This document shows positions 36,801 through 47,115 of a stretch of 64,000 nucleotides of DNA, one piece after another. The position numbers were made by a program, and so were the translations under genes. The stretch's first letter is position 1, and every line of letters starts with the position of its first letter. This DNA comes from Channa striata (lineage: Eukaryota; Chordata; Actinopteri; Anabantiformes; Channidae). Location of the stretch: NCBI GenBank assembly GCA_033026295.1, contig CM065175.1:26693375-26757374 (forward strand), read 5' to 3'. The notes beneath the pieces were generated by a model. The model was not told the origin of the DNA, did not search any database, and saw only the letters and a list, made by a program, of their open reading frames with translations.

Positions 36801-39800
36801 ACAGGAAGTGGAGGTGAGATACTCTTGAGGGTTTAGCCGATACGTATCGATCATGAAGTTACGGTAGGCCAGGTATCTGTTTAGGAACCGAGAAGAACCA
36901 CGAAAAGATTTAGCAAAACAGGAAACTTATCACAATGGTTCTACTGCACCACAGCGTCTGATGGTTCAGTGGAATGAGTTTACGTGAGCTTACATCTCTG
37001 GAGTTTTGGATTTGTTCTTTCCGTTAAAGAATTCAGGCAGGGCTCTTCTCTCTATTTCATGGATACTGACAAGAAATAAAACGTTAGCAAAAATTAAAAT
37101 GTGGCACATTTCATGACTTTATTCAAAAGTTGACTTCGGCATGCAAGTTCACCTGCTAATTTGGAACCTGATTAAATGCAATCTTAGAGTAATGTTTGAT
37201 TGTCATAGTAACAGTAACATAAAAAACATAACAAAAAGCCAATAATATGACTTAAAAAGCTTAGTTTCTTGTAACATATTTGTGAAATGAATCTGATTTA
37301 TAGTAGCCGTGTGGCAGGAGAATAATTGTTCGTTAACGTTTTCAGCTCTTACCAGTTGTAGTCAAACCACGCAGAGTAGCTGGGGATGATGATATGGTGA
37401 GTCTGTTCCGTTACGTTGTCCTCACTGGCATCCATCAGCCTGTTGACTTCAGCTTTTCCCTGCTCCTCATCATCCTGCACACAGGGCCAGACAGGTGTAA
37501 TGACCTCAAAGTCTGTCTGTGCAATTTTTAGAAACTCTATTGTAATTTAACCTAAAATCTCTTGACTGGTATATAATCAGTTTTTGCAGTGTGTCACTCA
37601 GATCCCTCTCATGGGGCTGGGTCACTCTTACTGGCTGCTGATGATAATAATATCACCAGTACAATGTGGAAATGACATCAATCTGACAAAGCCCCTTGCC
37701 AAATCAGAAAAAGTGGTAGGTAAATAAATAAAGTAAGTACGTATTTAGAAAATTATTATATTTTATGAAGATACAAAATGTAAAACCGTGAGGTCTGATT
37801 TGTGCTGGGGCGACATCAAAGTTTGGGAAACGCTGCAGAACATCATATTCATTTTTCCATCTGCCCAGTTGCACGACTTATTCTACTTGCTCAATCACAC
37901 AGTTTACTTCCCCCAGGCAGGTGAACAAGCATTGAGGTCGAGCCCTGTTATTAGACACATTCTCCATTTGAAGTAGCTAAAAACCATCTGCGGTGATTGA
38001 GAGCAGCATTTGTATATGTGCAGCCAATTTTTTTACATTTTTCTCTCTCAAATGAAAGTGTAGAATGTCCATTCAACATGTGTATATGCTGTTGACTTCA
38101 GTGTTTTTAACTGCCACTTGTCAGCCTGGACCAAAAAATGAATAAAACTTGAGCTAACGTAGCAGTTGACCTTCTGCGCTAGTTCTGAGACGTCAGCTTG
38201 CTGGATCCCAGCCTATTGTAAGCCACACCTGCTGCTTTAGATTTGATAAAGACGGAGTGAGTCATCTCACCTTTCCACCAGACAGCACAGAGTCGTCCTC
38301 CATGTCATCTGGAAACCATGAAAACACATTTCAGCTGAGATCCCTCAAACTGCAAAATGGTCTTTACATTCCCCAAAACTAATGGCAAATCTAAACAGAC
38401 AAATCACAGATACATACCCAGGTCACCCACATTCCCTCCTTTCATCTGAGTATTTTCGCTGTCCTTCTTTGAATTTGCTGTGTGTGGAGGAAAGGAAAAA
38501 CATTAACCACTAAAAAGGTTCAAAAATGATTTAATTGAAAAACTTCAGGGACACTTTGATTCAGCCTTGGACCAGCAGGCAATAACCAATACTCATGTTT
38601 GAAAAGGAAGAGGATGAAACTGACTGAGAATGATCGTGTGCATCTGCTGTGAACAAAACTGAGATTTATGTAGACGTGGGACATTGTAGATCGAACTATT
38701 AATTTTTCTAAGCACGGTGTGTTTAGGAATCTTTACGATAAATAAAGATAAGGCTCCAATAATCTTTATTACTATTATTTTTAATAACCAATCAATCAGT
38801 TGGTTTCCTTGTCATCCTCATACCTGAATGTCAGCCACAGAGGAAATCACCAAAAACCCTCCACAGACTTCAAAACTTCAAACAATTATACTGATACACC
38901 AAACAAATCATCAACAAGGCAATGCTGAAACATTAAAAAAAAAGCAAAAACAAATGATGTCTATTAGAAATAAGCTGCCCTTCACGTATCCATGGTTGGG
39001 AAATACACTGAAATACTGAAAAACAGGATTCCTTTGCAAAACATGGAAACCAATTAAACGCAGTTTTTCACATAAAGTATTTCCACAGAGATGAAGAGTA
39101 GCTCTTTGGTGAGAGCTGAGATGGCAAATACCTCTTATCAAATTATGATAATTTTAAAGGTTTCTAATGCATCTGTTCAAATACCTGGCTCAGCCCTGAG
39201 TTTCTACAGGGAACTGACCATCACCTTCCCTTTTGAGCATATTTTCTCCAAAATTACAACAATATGATCGTTTTACCATCTACTGGCTTATAAAGAAAAA
39301 GAAGAAGCTGACTGCGCACTAAACGCTGTTTGCCTGAAAAAAAAAAAAACAGGCTTTCTGACCTTTATTACAGGGCAGCATGCAAATTTCATTTTGTGCA
39401 CCACCTTCCTCTTTTCTTTGCTTTGTTTCTACCTTTGCTCTCTGCAGCTCTGACTGCTCTTCACTAATCTGGTCCAGCAACTACACCCGCACTTTACAGC
39501 GACCGTTAGCTGGAGTCACAAATATTCCACTGATTATCTGCCATACCAAGTTTCATTCCATACCAATTTCAGAATCAATGCAATAATTACAGACACACAA
39601 CTAAACTATAAATGTACATAATCTGTTGTACAAAGTAATTTATACTTTAGCTGTTTTAGTGAACTATAGATTGTTGAATGAATTTACCAACTGAACCACT
39701 GTTCAACAAGATGCTAATAAGTGAGACCTAATATCGGACTGAACTGAGACCGCAACAGGTCGTGATAGCAGAGACCACAGAAATACAATCAATAAGTCAG

Positions 39801-42800
39801 CTGATATTTTTCCATAACTACTGCCTCAACTTAGTGACTCATAGTGATCGTGTATTAAATCAAAAGGAGTGCTCAACTCAGCCCCACTCTTGGCACGTAC
39901 CATTCTTGGACATGCTGCCCTCCTCCATGCTAGCACCAGCCGACGAGTCGTCCATGTCCTTGGTGATGTCCTCCTCTGTGTCCTCCTCCTCACCTCTGTG
40001 GCCCCGGCGCTTCCAGTGAGGACCCGGGTTCCTGTCACACGCAGAGGTAAATTGTGAGTGAGATAAAAGCAACTGGAAACACCTACAAACGAGTTAGTAG
40101 TTGAGCTCTTGTAGGTTTCACGAAAACTGTTCGAAACTTCCAAAAAAACACAGGATGTGAGTGCAGAGTTTCAGCTTCCTCAAACAATGTATTCTTGAGC
40201 CGAGTATAATATAAAAGCTTTAGCAGATGTGGCCTGACGCCAGCACGCATCTTGATTGTTACTGTGTCATTGTCTTCCTCTGTTGTAACATTTGAAGTGA
40301 GCCTTTGTTCTTGTCGCTGTAAACAGTCAATAGAAGAAGACATTTGATGGAGCCCACCGCACAAGAAAGTTAGAAGCTAATTATTTCTATCTGAGGGACG
40401 TCTGCTCAACGGAAACCACCTGACCCTTTTACAATTAGGTCTTTTTTTTAGAGGCCAGTGAACAATTGTTAATTTTGCTCTTTTCATGGTTTTGAGAAAA
40501 AACTTTTGACTACTGATTCTAAAACAATAACAACATAGAAAGTGGAGGTGTATGGGTTTGTTTATTAGATGTGGCTCTACAGAACATAGAACACTAGCCT
40601 ACTTACCCCTTCTTTCCTCCCTTCTTGCGGGACTCGGCAGGAGTGACTGGTGGCGAGGGCGAGCGCCTCCTCTTCTTTCCAGCAGAGTTAGCCTTGCGCT
40701 CCTTGCGATCAGGTGTACGGGAAGACTGATCAGACAAACCCCGTGCAGCGCAGGGAGCGAGGGATGGAGGATGAGAGAAAGAGCCGCAGAATGAGAGGAT
40801 GAAACGGTTGCACACACAAGGGAGGGGGGAGGGAGCAGTGGGAGAACAACGGCAGGGAAGGGGGAGGATGCCGTGGCAGTGGTGGAGAAGATCAGGGTTC
40901 CTGTTTACCGTCCATCAAAACAGCTTTACTTTCACTTCTTGATTTGTTGCCTTTTAATAAAATATTTGACTGCTAAAAATCCTCAGCAGATAAATTAATA
41001 CCTAAACCCTTGTAATGTTTGGTTGACTGAGTTCATATACTTTTTTTTGGAGTTTATCAACTTGTTGGCACTTATTGTGCACTCTGAATGCAAGTAAAGC
41101 CGCACTTAAACCATATAGATTTTAATAACCGGCCTGTTTTATTGGTCTGAAACAGCACTGAAAGTAGCTGAATAGCTAGTTAATGAGATGTACGTGAACA
41201 GACCAAGGCAAAAAGAAAAAGGCAATAAAGTAACACAATAAAGCATCTTAGAACTTCTGCCTTTTTAATCGGCCTCTTTTGTAGCATTTAATTAGAAACA
41301 AGCGAAAGCTCTTGGCCTACAAAGTAATGTGCGTCTAGTAAACACACTTTTTGGGTAATTAGCTCTGAGTCTTAAATCTGAAACGTCAACAGAAACCCTG
41401 AAACAAGGTGACAGAGAGTGAGGAAAGGTTTGGAAAAGATGGGCAACAGACAGAGGCCAGACGCAGACAAAGGAAAAAGGAGGACGACGCACAGACTACA
41501 GGGCACAGCCGCATGCAAACAAACAAACTGGCAGCAAAAATACTCATGCAAGAGCATTCAAACTTACGCTGGTCCCATTAAAACAATCTTTCATTACCCA
41601 CCAGCACAGAATTTATTATCAATGCTTGAGCAGTTTTATGTTTAAAGGTTTGTGCATTTTGTTAAATTAATCATAATAAATAAATCAGAGCCCGTGTCGC
41701 TAAAACTGAACATTGCTTTAGTATCAAGCACATGAAGCTTGATTTAATTTCTATCCCGTCACTGATTTTTTTTGTACCTCTCTCTTGAGCCAATACGATA
41801 AAACGTAAATGATAGTACAGGGTTGGACGATTTCTACGTTCCTGAAACGCCTTTGAAAACTTGGCCACGTGGCGAGACACCTACCTCCTCCTCCTTAGGA
41901 AAGATTCTCTGGCGGAAGCTGACTGGCTTCTTGTTCTCATCAACCTCGTAGTCCTCTTCATTCATCCACTCATTGAAGGCATCAGTGTCTAAAACCCACT
42001 TAGCATGGACCTGATGGCAAGAAGGACGGCATGGACGTTGAGGACGTTTGTTCACCACAATCAAGGTACGAAAGACCAAAATACTAAGAAGAAATTTTCT
42101 TTTAAATAAGTGTGTTGCTAGGGTTTGTAACTACTTATTTTACAACGACAGCGAGGCAGCGTTGCACCCAGGTATTATTTTTAAAACTTATTAATTTAGT
42201 TACACTCAGTGGATGCCTCTATTTGGTGGCAATGCCATGATCACACTTGTATAAAAACGTATGTTTTTATTCTTATTTTATTAAGCCAGGAGTTCTGTCA
42301 CTTCTGTGACAATATAATAGTCACAACAAGTGCATCCTGGATGCCGAAAAGCCATTAAACAAAAATGATTTTATTAACTTGACTCGGTCTATAATTGACT
42401 TCTTTTCAATCCCAAATATCATTTTAATACTAGGGCTTGAAGTCCAGCTCTGCTTGCAGTCTTTAGTTCTCACCTTCCAAGGTCTGTCAGTGCTGGGTGG
42501 ATCCTCCACATCACCATCCACCTCGCTGGTTGACACCCAGGTGTCATAGCTGAAATGATAAAAAACAGCCATGGCTGTGTGATTGCTATTACAACTAATA
42601 TGCTTCATAAAGCTAGAGAAATGACTCAGGTACGACAATGGCAAAGAGCCATAACACTGAAACCATCAGGCCACTGGATCTGATTTACAGAAATGTTTTA
42701 AGTCAGATTTACTAGAGAGTTTTGTCAAGTATGACAGGAGATTAGTGTAAAAACTTCAATCGAGGACCTCACAGATCAGACTTCCACATGTTGTTTTGAT

Positions 42801-45800
42801 GACTGTCTTACTCTCTGCTCACCTGTCTGGGGAGAGACCCCAGTGCACCAGCACCTGTTTGTCTTTCCTCATGACAGGACGAAGCCACTCCTCTGCAACA
42901 CACACATAAATGCAGAAAAATATCAGACACTGACCAACCATCTCGACAATCTGATTATTACATGAATAACAACTCAAATACTACAAAGTAACAAATTAGT
43001 TTTCACATTTATCATTTGCTCAACGCATTGACTATTTTTTAATGACTACTAAATAAAGTTTCAACAAATATTTAAAAGAAATAAAACTCCGGTTTCATGT
43101 AGTGAAAGCAAATGGTAACTCAAATATGGTGAAAGCATTAAAAAAAAGATGAAGAAATCTATCCTACCTTCTTCTTGCTGAGATGAGGAGGGGTAAATGT
43201 GGTGGGTGGCCTTTGATTTGTCATCAGTCATGGAGCCCTAGATGGGACGGGGGGAAAACATTACTTACAAACTAAAGAGGCAGACTTGGGGTGTGTATAC
43301 AAATCTACTTGACTGAAAACTCTTTATTTCCTAGTTCAACCTTGCAGCCTGGAGCTCACCTGGTGCCTTTTGATGATGTCTCTGAGCTTACCGGCCTGTT
43401 TCTGCTCGATTTCCGGTGACAAGAAGACAATTGGTCGGTCAAGCAGTTATTCTGCCCGTAAAGAAACAAGACGTTAGTCAGAAACAGCACTAAGACAATC
43501 ATCCCTCACCTGTAAATGTATCCAGAAGCAATGTTACTAAATCTGTAAATATCTGTCATAAAGTGAAACCAATGTACAACTAGTTATGAACATATCACCA
43601 GGGTTGTTCTGCTGATGTAGGCCTATTCTAATTAGATCAACTAAACTTATTTAAAGAAAAACCTGAGCATCTACAGACAGGGAGACTCAAGTGTTCATAA
43701 ATCAGCAGCTTTTATATGGCTATGGCTTTTTTTTAAATAAAACTGTGGAGAAAGTCATACCTGAACCAAGTTTTTCTCTACATTCAAGAACATTTCCACA
43801 TTCCTGTCCATGCGTGAAGGATTCTGAAGGTCAAATCGACGCCTAGGAAATGTGCACACAAAACAGATCATCATCAGAGCAACTATGCACAATTGCATTT
43901 CTTTCTCTCTCTCTATTATACATTACTACCGTAAATTCTGGACTATAGAGCGCACCTAAGTTTAAGCCGCACCCGCTAAAATTTGAAAGAAATATATATT
44001 TTGTCACATATAAACCGCATCGGACTATAAGCCGCCAATATCCAGGCTGAAAAATAATATCTGTTGTATGCGCTCCTACTCATTGTTCACAGTAGGCATG
44101 AGGATGTTCTGTGCGCTGTTTTACATTACAAAGAGTGCGTTTAATGTGTGGCTGGTATAACACATGTCGAATGTACAGAGCACAAAAACGCCCTTGTTAT
44201 AAATAAACGAGTTCCATAGCCAAAGGAGAAGACGTCTCTTATTCTTCACGAATTACGCAGGAGTTGCTGAACAAAAGATTTTGTACCATAAGTGTTTATT
44301 CATACACCTGAACCTGAATGGTGCCTGTAACACGGCAGTAAAAGTGCTGATCACACAAAACAGAAAAGTCATGGTTTTATTAATATTCCTCCTGTGCACT
44401 AAAACCAAGTTGCTTTATTTTTCTTCCTCCTGCGAACTGAAACCACTGAACACAAAACCACTGTCACTTTTTCTTCCTGCGCAACTATTAAAGTCGCTTC
44501 ATTCTGCCGTGCACTGAAACCACAAATCGCTATTCATCTTCCTCCTGAGCATTGAAACCACTGTCACACTCGATTTCCTTCACGGATAGCCAGATCGATG
44601 GCTTCAAATTAAAAGCTGTATCATAGGAATTTCTTCGCGTGTTTTCCATTATGACGGGGTGAGGGTGTAAAAATTCTTTAAAAATTCCATCTACAGCGCC
44701 CATCTGAGGGCTGCAGAAAAATTCATAGAGAAGCCGCATCTCTGTAAAAGCCGCATGGTTCAAAACGTCGGAAAAAAGTAGCGGCTTATGGTCCGAAAAA
44801 TACGGTATATACATTTCTACACACACACACACACACTCATTCTTTGTTATTATTTTGGAGTAAATGGCCTGTGCAAATGAAGAAGGCACCTGAATTACAA
44901 ATGAACACTGCATGACATAAGTTAAGGTCAACACCAGTTGTATGTGTGGAATTTAACAAGTCAACGCACCAGCCCTGTTCACTCTTAAACTTGTAAACCG
45001 ATCCCAAGATGTGACACAGAGCCCCTCCTGCCTTGAAATCCAGGAAACACTTTGCCTTGAAGAAAAGGGGAGAGTAAGAATGATAAGCATCACAAACATA
45101 ACTGAACATTTCACGTAAAATGTGCATGTGCATGTACTGTGCTTACAGGAAGTTTGGTAAGAGCTGGATTGTTGACCCTGCGTCCAAACGCATCCTCTTG
45201 GAACTGCAACAGTTGGACCACCAGACCTGCCAAGGATTTACTGGAGGGCGAATCATTCTGGACATACTGGGACAAGAGGTAAAAGCAATCACTAAGTAAC
45301 ACAACTAAGTTGTTACAGATAAGCAGCTAAAGATATGTTTCACTATTGACTCAACAGAAAATAAAACTTTTTTTCTGAAGAATTATCAGGCAAAAAAACA
45401 ACTTCTTGTAAATTAGATAAATTTTAGTGAAAGGTGGGAGCCCACATTGCTGAATGAAAAGGAAATGAAAATGACTCCACAATACTTACAAAAGGATACA
45501 GTTTAAATGAATCTTAAAAGTATCAATAAAACATATAGATTATAGTTAGATGTTTAACTTTTAGTGCTCACTGCAAGGTTCCTTTTTACTTGCAGCCATG
45601 GAGAGTCATAAGGTCACAGTCAACAACAACAAAGCAAACTAGAAGCTGCAAGTGATTCAGAGTCTTTTTCACAACGGCTGCTGTGTTTCTTTACATTTAC
45701 CAGATATCGAGCCTCTGTGGTCTTTATTTTTACATAAAGTTCAAACTTAAAATAAATGTTTGAATAAATTTGAACGTGTTATGGCACAACACTGTAATGC

Positions 45801-46942
45801 TGCACAGGAAGCAAAGGTAAAAGTAACGACTATGAGAAAATAGGACAAGCTACAAGGAGATGATCTATTTATAACAGAGACACTGTCCCACTTGTAGCCC
45901 CCCAACTGTAACACACATGACATTCGGCTACTTCCGGTAAAGTGTGGGGAGGGACACAAACCCGTGGCAACATTGAGCTTAAACTTCACGGAAAAGCGCG
46001 ATTATTGCCGACATTCATACGTCATTAATACATCTCCTTTCCCATCTCATGCCTGTTTCTCCAAGTGTAACCGAGCATGTACGTGGTTGGGGATGCGGCA
46101 CAGGAAGCAGCAGGAAGAGTCTTTGTTTGGCTAACGGGGGGGTGGTGGGGGGTGTGCTGGTGCAGTCTGCTGCTGTGTTGACAGAAGTCAACCGTGCACC
46201 GCCGAACGTTACTGAGCGATAAGATCGGTTCTGCTCCCCAGCGTTAGCTCGCAGCAGCCCCGGTTGTCTACCTGCATGTTGTCCGCTGGATAACGTTCGT
46301 TTTAGCCTCTGCGGCCTGCGAAGCGCCCGATCGAACGTCTTGCAAACTCTGCGAACTTAGAGACGTTGTTCGTGTGAGCTGAAAAGCTCCAGTACTTGTA
46401 ATATTCACCTGCCGCCGACACTCTCCTCAGGTGTGCTGTGAAAGATCTCACGGAGCGGACCACTCCAGAGCTAGCAGTCAGCTAAGCTAAGCTAAGCTAA
46501 GCTAAGGCTAGTTCACTGATAAACAGCTTCGCCCGAGTACAGATCCACTACTTCAGCTCCGTGGGATGTTCCGGGCCTTTTTTATAGTGTGCCCCGTAAA
46601 ACCCGACACTCTCCACAAACCACGCGGCTGTAGAGCGACCCGAAGCCCGGGGGCGGCTTGTTTTGTTTGGCTGCAGCTCGCCACAGACGGTAACGCTCCA
46701 TTGTGCCAGCGGGACGCGGGCCTTCGTAGAAATCAATGGAGGAGCCGCTAGCTCACCTTCTTGTAGTGCTTTCCGATCCACATCCGCACCGTCTCCAGCT
46801 GGGATATGGTCTCCGAGCTTTCCCAGAATTTCGTGGACGGGCCGCCGTCTTTCTTTCGCCCCACCATGGTTCCTCCGCCGAGCTGACCCGTAGCTGGTCC
46901 GCCTGAGCCCGTCCCGCCTGCCGTGGTCGCCGCCGTCGCCAT
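27862..46942 (-). CDS. smarcc1: SWI/SNF (BAF) complex subunit SMARCC1 / BAF155, all 28 coding exons
   Basis: SMARCC1 is a core scaffold subunit of the nuclear BAF chromatin-remodelling complex; it dimerises and holds the SMARCA4/2 ATPase module together. Exons (minus strand): 46757-46942, 45147-45266, 44970-45055, 43761-43842, 43360-43451, 43168-43237, 42823-42892, 42474-42549, 41885-42010, 40607-40725, 39901-40031, 38418-38477, 38271-38308, 37353-37474, 36994-37065, 36763-36876, 36425-36578, 35931-36041, 35722-35784, 35062-35320, 34428-34589, 33259-33314, 32066-32219, 31106-31284, 30579-30713, 28756-29122, 28457-28582, 27862-27953. All have GT/AG sites and compatible phases. The total is 3,422 nt, one base short of 1,141 codons; the deficit is in exon 5, which is 92 nt where 93 are expected. 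Order: MarR/BRCT/chromo-type N-terminal module, basic linker, SWIRM (about 446-540), SANT (about 619-670), acidic region, coiled coil (about 902-980), Ala/Gly/Pro-rich tail. Sequence favours SMARCC1 over SMARCC2, and cspg5 is its neighbour as in human. Confidence 0.97.
28979..29020 (-). repeat. smarcc1: Poly-alanine tract in smarcc1 exon 26
   Basis: About 14 consecutive Ala codons (mostly GCC with some GCT and GCA) follow RQQMEQQ, where mammalian SMARCC1 has Gln/His-rich sequence. The following part of the exon encodes repeated Gly/Pro/His units such as GGPPPHYGGPPSHHGAPPPH. Mixed codons suggest a tract that is not a freshly expanded pure triplet repeat. Confidence 0.85.
29123..30578 (-). other. 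smarcc1 intron 25
   Basis: 1.46-kb GT-AG intron between the coiled-coil exons (donor GTAAGT above exon 25's end, acceptor CTCTCAG before 29122). AT-rich in its middle; several short frames in it have no similarity I recognise. Confidence 0.75.
31285..33258 (-). other. smarcc1 introns 23 and 22 (either side of exon 23)
   Basis: Intron 23 spans 31285-32065 and intron 22 spans 32220-33258, separated only by exon 23 (32066-32219). Both are AT-rich and contain no feature beyond short A- and T-runs. Confidence 0.7.
33315..34427 (-). other. smarcc1 intron 21 with two CA tracts
   Basis: 1.1-kb intron. It holds (CA)n at about 33558-33582 and at about 33989-34010, the second followed by a C-run. No exon is seen. 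An alternative exon cannot be excluded, but no flanking splice pair with a conserved frame was found. Confidence 0.7.
33558..34010. repeat. (CA)n tracts in smarcc1 intron 21
   Basis: CA runs at about 33558-33582 and 33989-34010. Confidence 0.9.
35062..36041 (-). other. smarcc1: smarcc1 exons 18-20: SANT domain and flanks
   Basis: Exon 18 encodes KPIDLQNFGLRSDLYKK. Exon 19 starts the SANT domain (REWTEQETLLLLE) and exon 20 completes it (MFKDDWNKVSEHVGSRTQDE, CILHFLRLPIEDPYLE). It continues with the highly conserved [20 protein letters not shown] and VAFLASVVDPRVASAAARAA. Exon 19 begins at a CAG-CAG tandem acceptor, so an optional Gln is possible at its first codon. Confidence 0.95.
36425..37474 (-). 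other. smarcc1: smarcc1 exons 14-17: SWIRM domain
   Basis: The exons encode [74 protein letters not shown] and VHAFLEQWGLVNYQ, almost unchanged from mammalian SMARCC1. SWIRM is a helical domain found in chromatin proteins; in SWI3-type subunits it contacts SMARCB1/INI1. Exon 17 continues into a proline-rich linker (PLPMGPPPTPHF, LADTPSGL). Confidence 0.95.
38271..40725 (-). other. smarcc1: smarcc1 exons 10-13: basic then acidic linker
   Basis: Exon 10 is rich in Lys/Arg (TPDRKERK, GKKRRRSPSPP, AESRKKGGKKG) and resembles a nuclear-localisation segment followed by SP phosphorylation sites. Exon 11 is acidic (GEEEDTEEDITKDMDD), a segment shared with mammalian SMARCC1 (EDLTKDMED). Exons 12 (60 nt) and 13 (38 nt) are short and encode further charged linker. 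The segment covers about residues 304-419 and joins the N-terminal module to SWIRM. Confidence 0.9.
43927..44807. mobile_element. 881-bp TA-flanked DNA transposon-like element in smarcc1 intron 3
   Basis: The left end reads TACCGTAAATTCTGGACTAT and the right end, reverse-complemented, TACCGTATTTTTCGGACCAT. Both continue into AGCGC/AAGCCGC, and the sub-terminal parts repeat the words 'ataagccgc' and 'aagccgcat'. Between about 44390 and 44570 there are roughly four degenerate units containing 'actgaaaccac'. No intact transposase frame is present. The TA flanks and ends are like the abundant non-autonomous elements of teleosts; pogo/Tigger affinity is my guess only. Confidence 0.8.
45267..46756 (-). 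other. smarcc1 intron 1
   Basis: GT-AG intron between exons 1 and 2. Its upstream part (about 46240-46756) is GC-rich and continuous with the promoter CpG region. A pentanucleotide array GCTAA, five or more copies, sits at about 46481-46506, and a G-run tract lies near 46134-46155. I see no exon in it. Confidence 0.75.
46481..46506. repeat. (GCTAA)n pentanucleotide repeat
   Basis: Five head-to-tail GCTAA units in smarcc1 intron 1, followed by 'ggctag'. Confidence 0.9.
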
Positions 46943-47115
46943 TGCGTGTTCTGGTCGCTGCGTTGTCTTTCTCCTCCACAGCGTCGCTCACCGTGCAAGT
47001 TTTCGAATGATATTGCGCAGGCGCAAATGTGTCGCTGCTTTTCACTTCTCGCGAGACTCGACGTTAAAGGAATTCTGGGAAACACGGGTGGGTACAGGGG
47101 TTTGTAGTTTTTGTG
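46943..47115 (-). promoter_or_regulatory. smarcc1: smarcc1 core promoter and 5' UTR
   Basis: TATA-less, CpG-rich sequence directly upstream of the ATG. Visible motifs: an NRF1-type palindrome TGCGCAGGCGCA at 47014-47025; the palindrome TCTCGCGAGA at 47047-47056, a known promoter element of housekeeping genes; TTTCCCAGAATTCC on the minus strand (about 47069-47082) and AAACTACAAA (47101-47110), which resemble the two halves of the ZNF143/THAP11 site. The transcription start is inferred to lie between about 46960 and 47060. Confidence 0.7.

Larger units (their letters stand above)
41885..46942 (-). other. smarcc1: smarcc1 exons 1-9: N-terminal module
   Basis: Exon 1 encodes MATAATTAGGTG through KFWESSETISQLE and KHYKK. 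Exons 2-4 give LAGLVVQLLQFQEDAFG, KCFLDFKAGGALCHILG and RRFDLQNPSRMDRNVEMF. Exon 5 gives NNCLT and then, one base out of frame, RPIVFLSPEIEQKQ. Exon 6 gives SKATHHIYPSSS-like residues, exon 7 EEWLRPVMRKDKQVLVHWG, exon 8 SYDTWVSTSEVDGDVEDPP, exon 9 KWVLDTDAFNEWMNEEDYEV. This is the conserved N-terminal region of SMARCC proteins, about residues 1-303. Confidence 0.93.

Noticed and set aside
44530..44934. Minus-strand 134-residue frame in smarcc1 intron 3
   Set aside because: It spans the end of the 881-bp element and a CA repeat; at most a transposase remnant and not supportable as a gene.
27862..46942. smarcc2 instead of smarcc1
   Set aside because: Exon-by-exon residues follow SMARCC1 (for example EDITKDMDD, GLESSGIAGT) and cspg5 is its neighbour, as in human SMARCC1.
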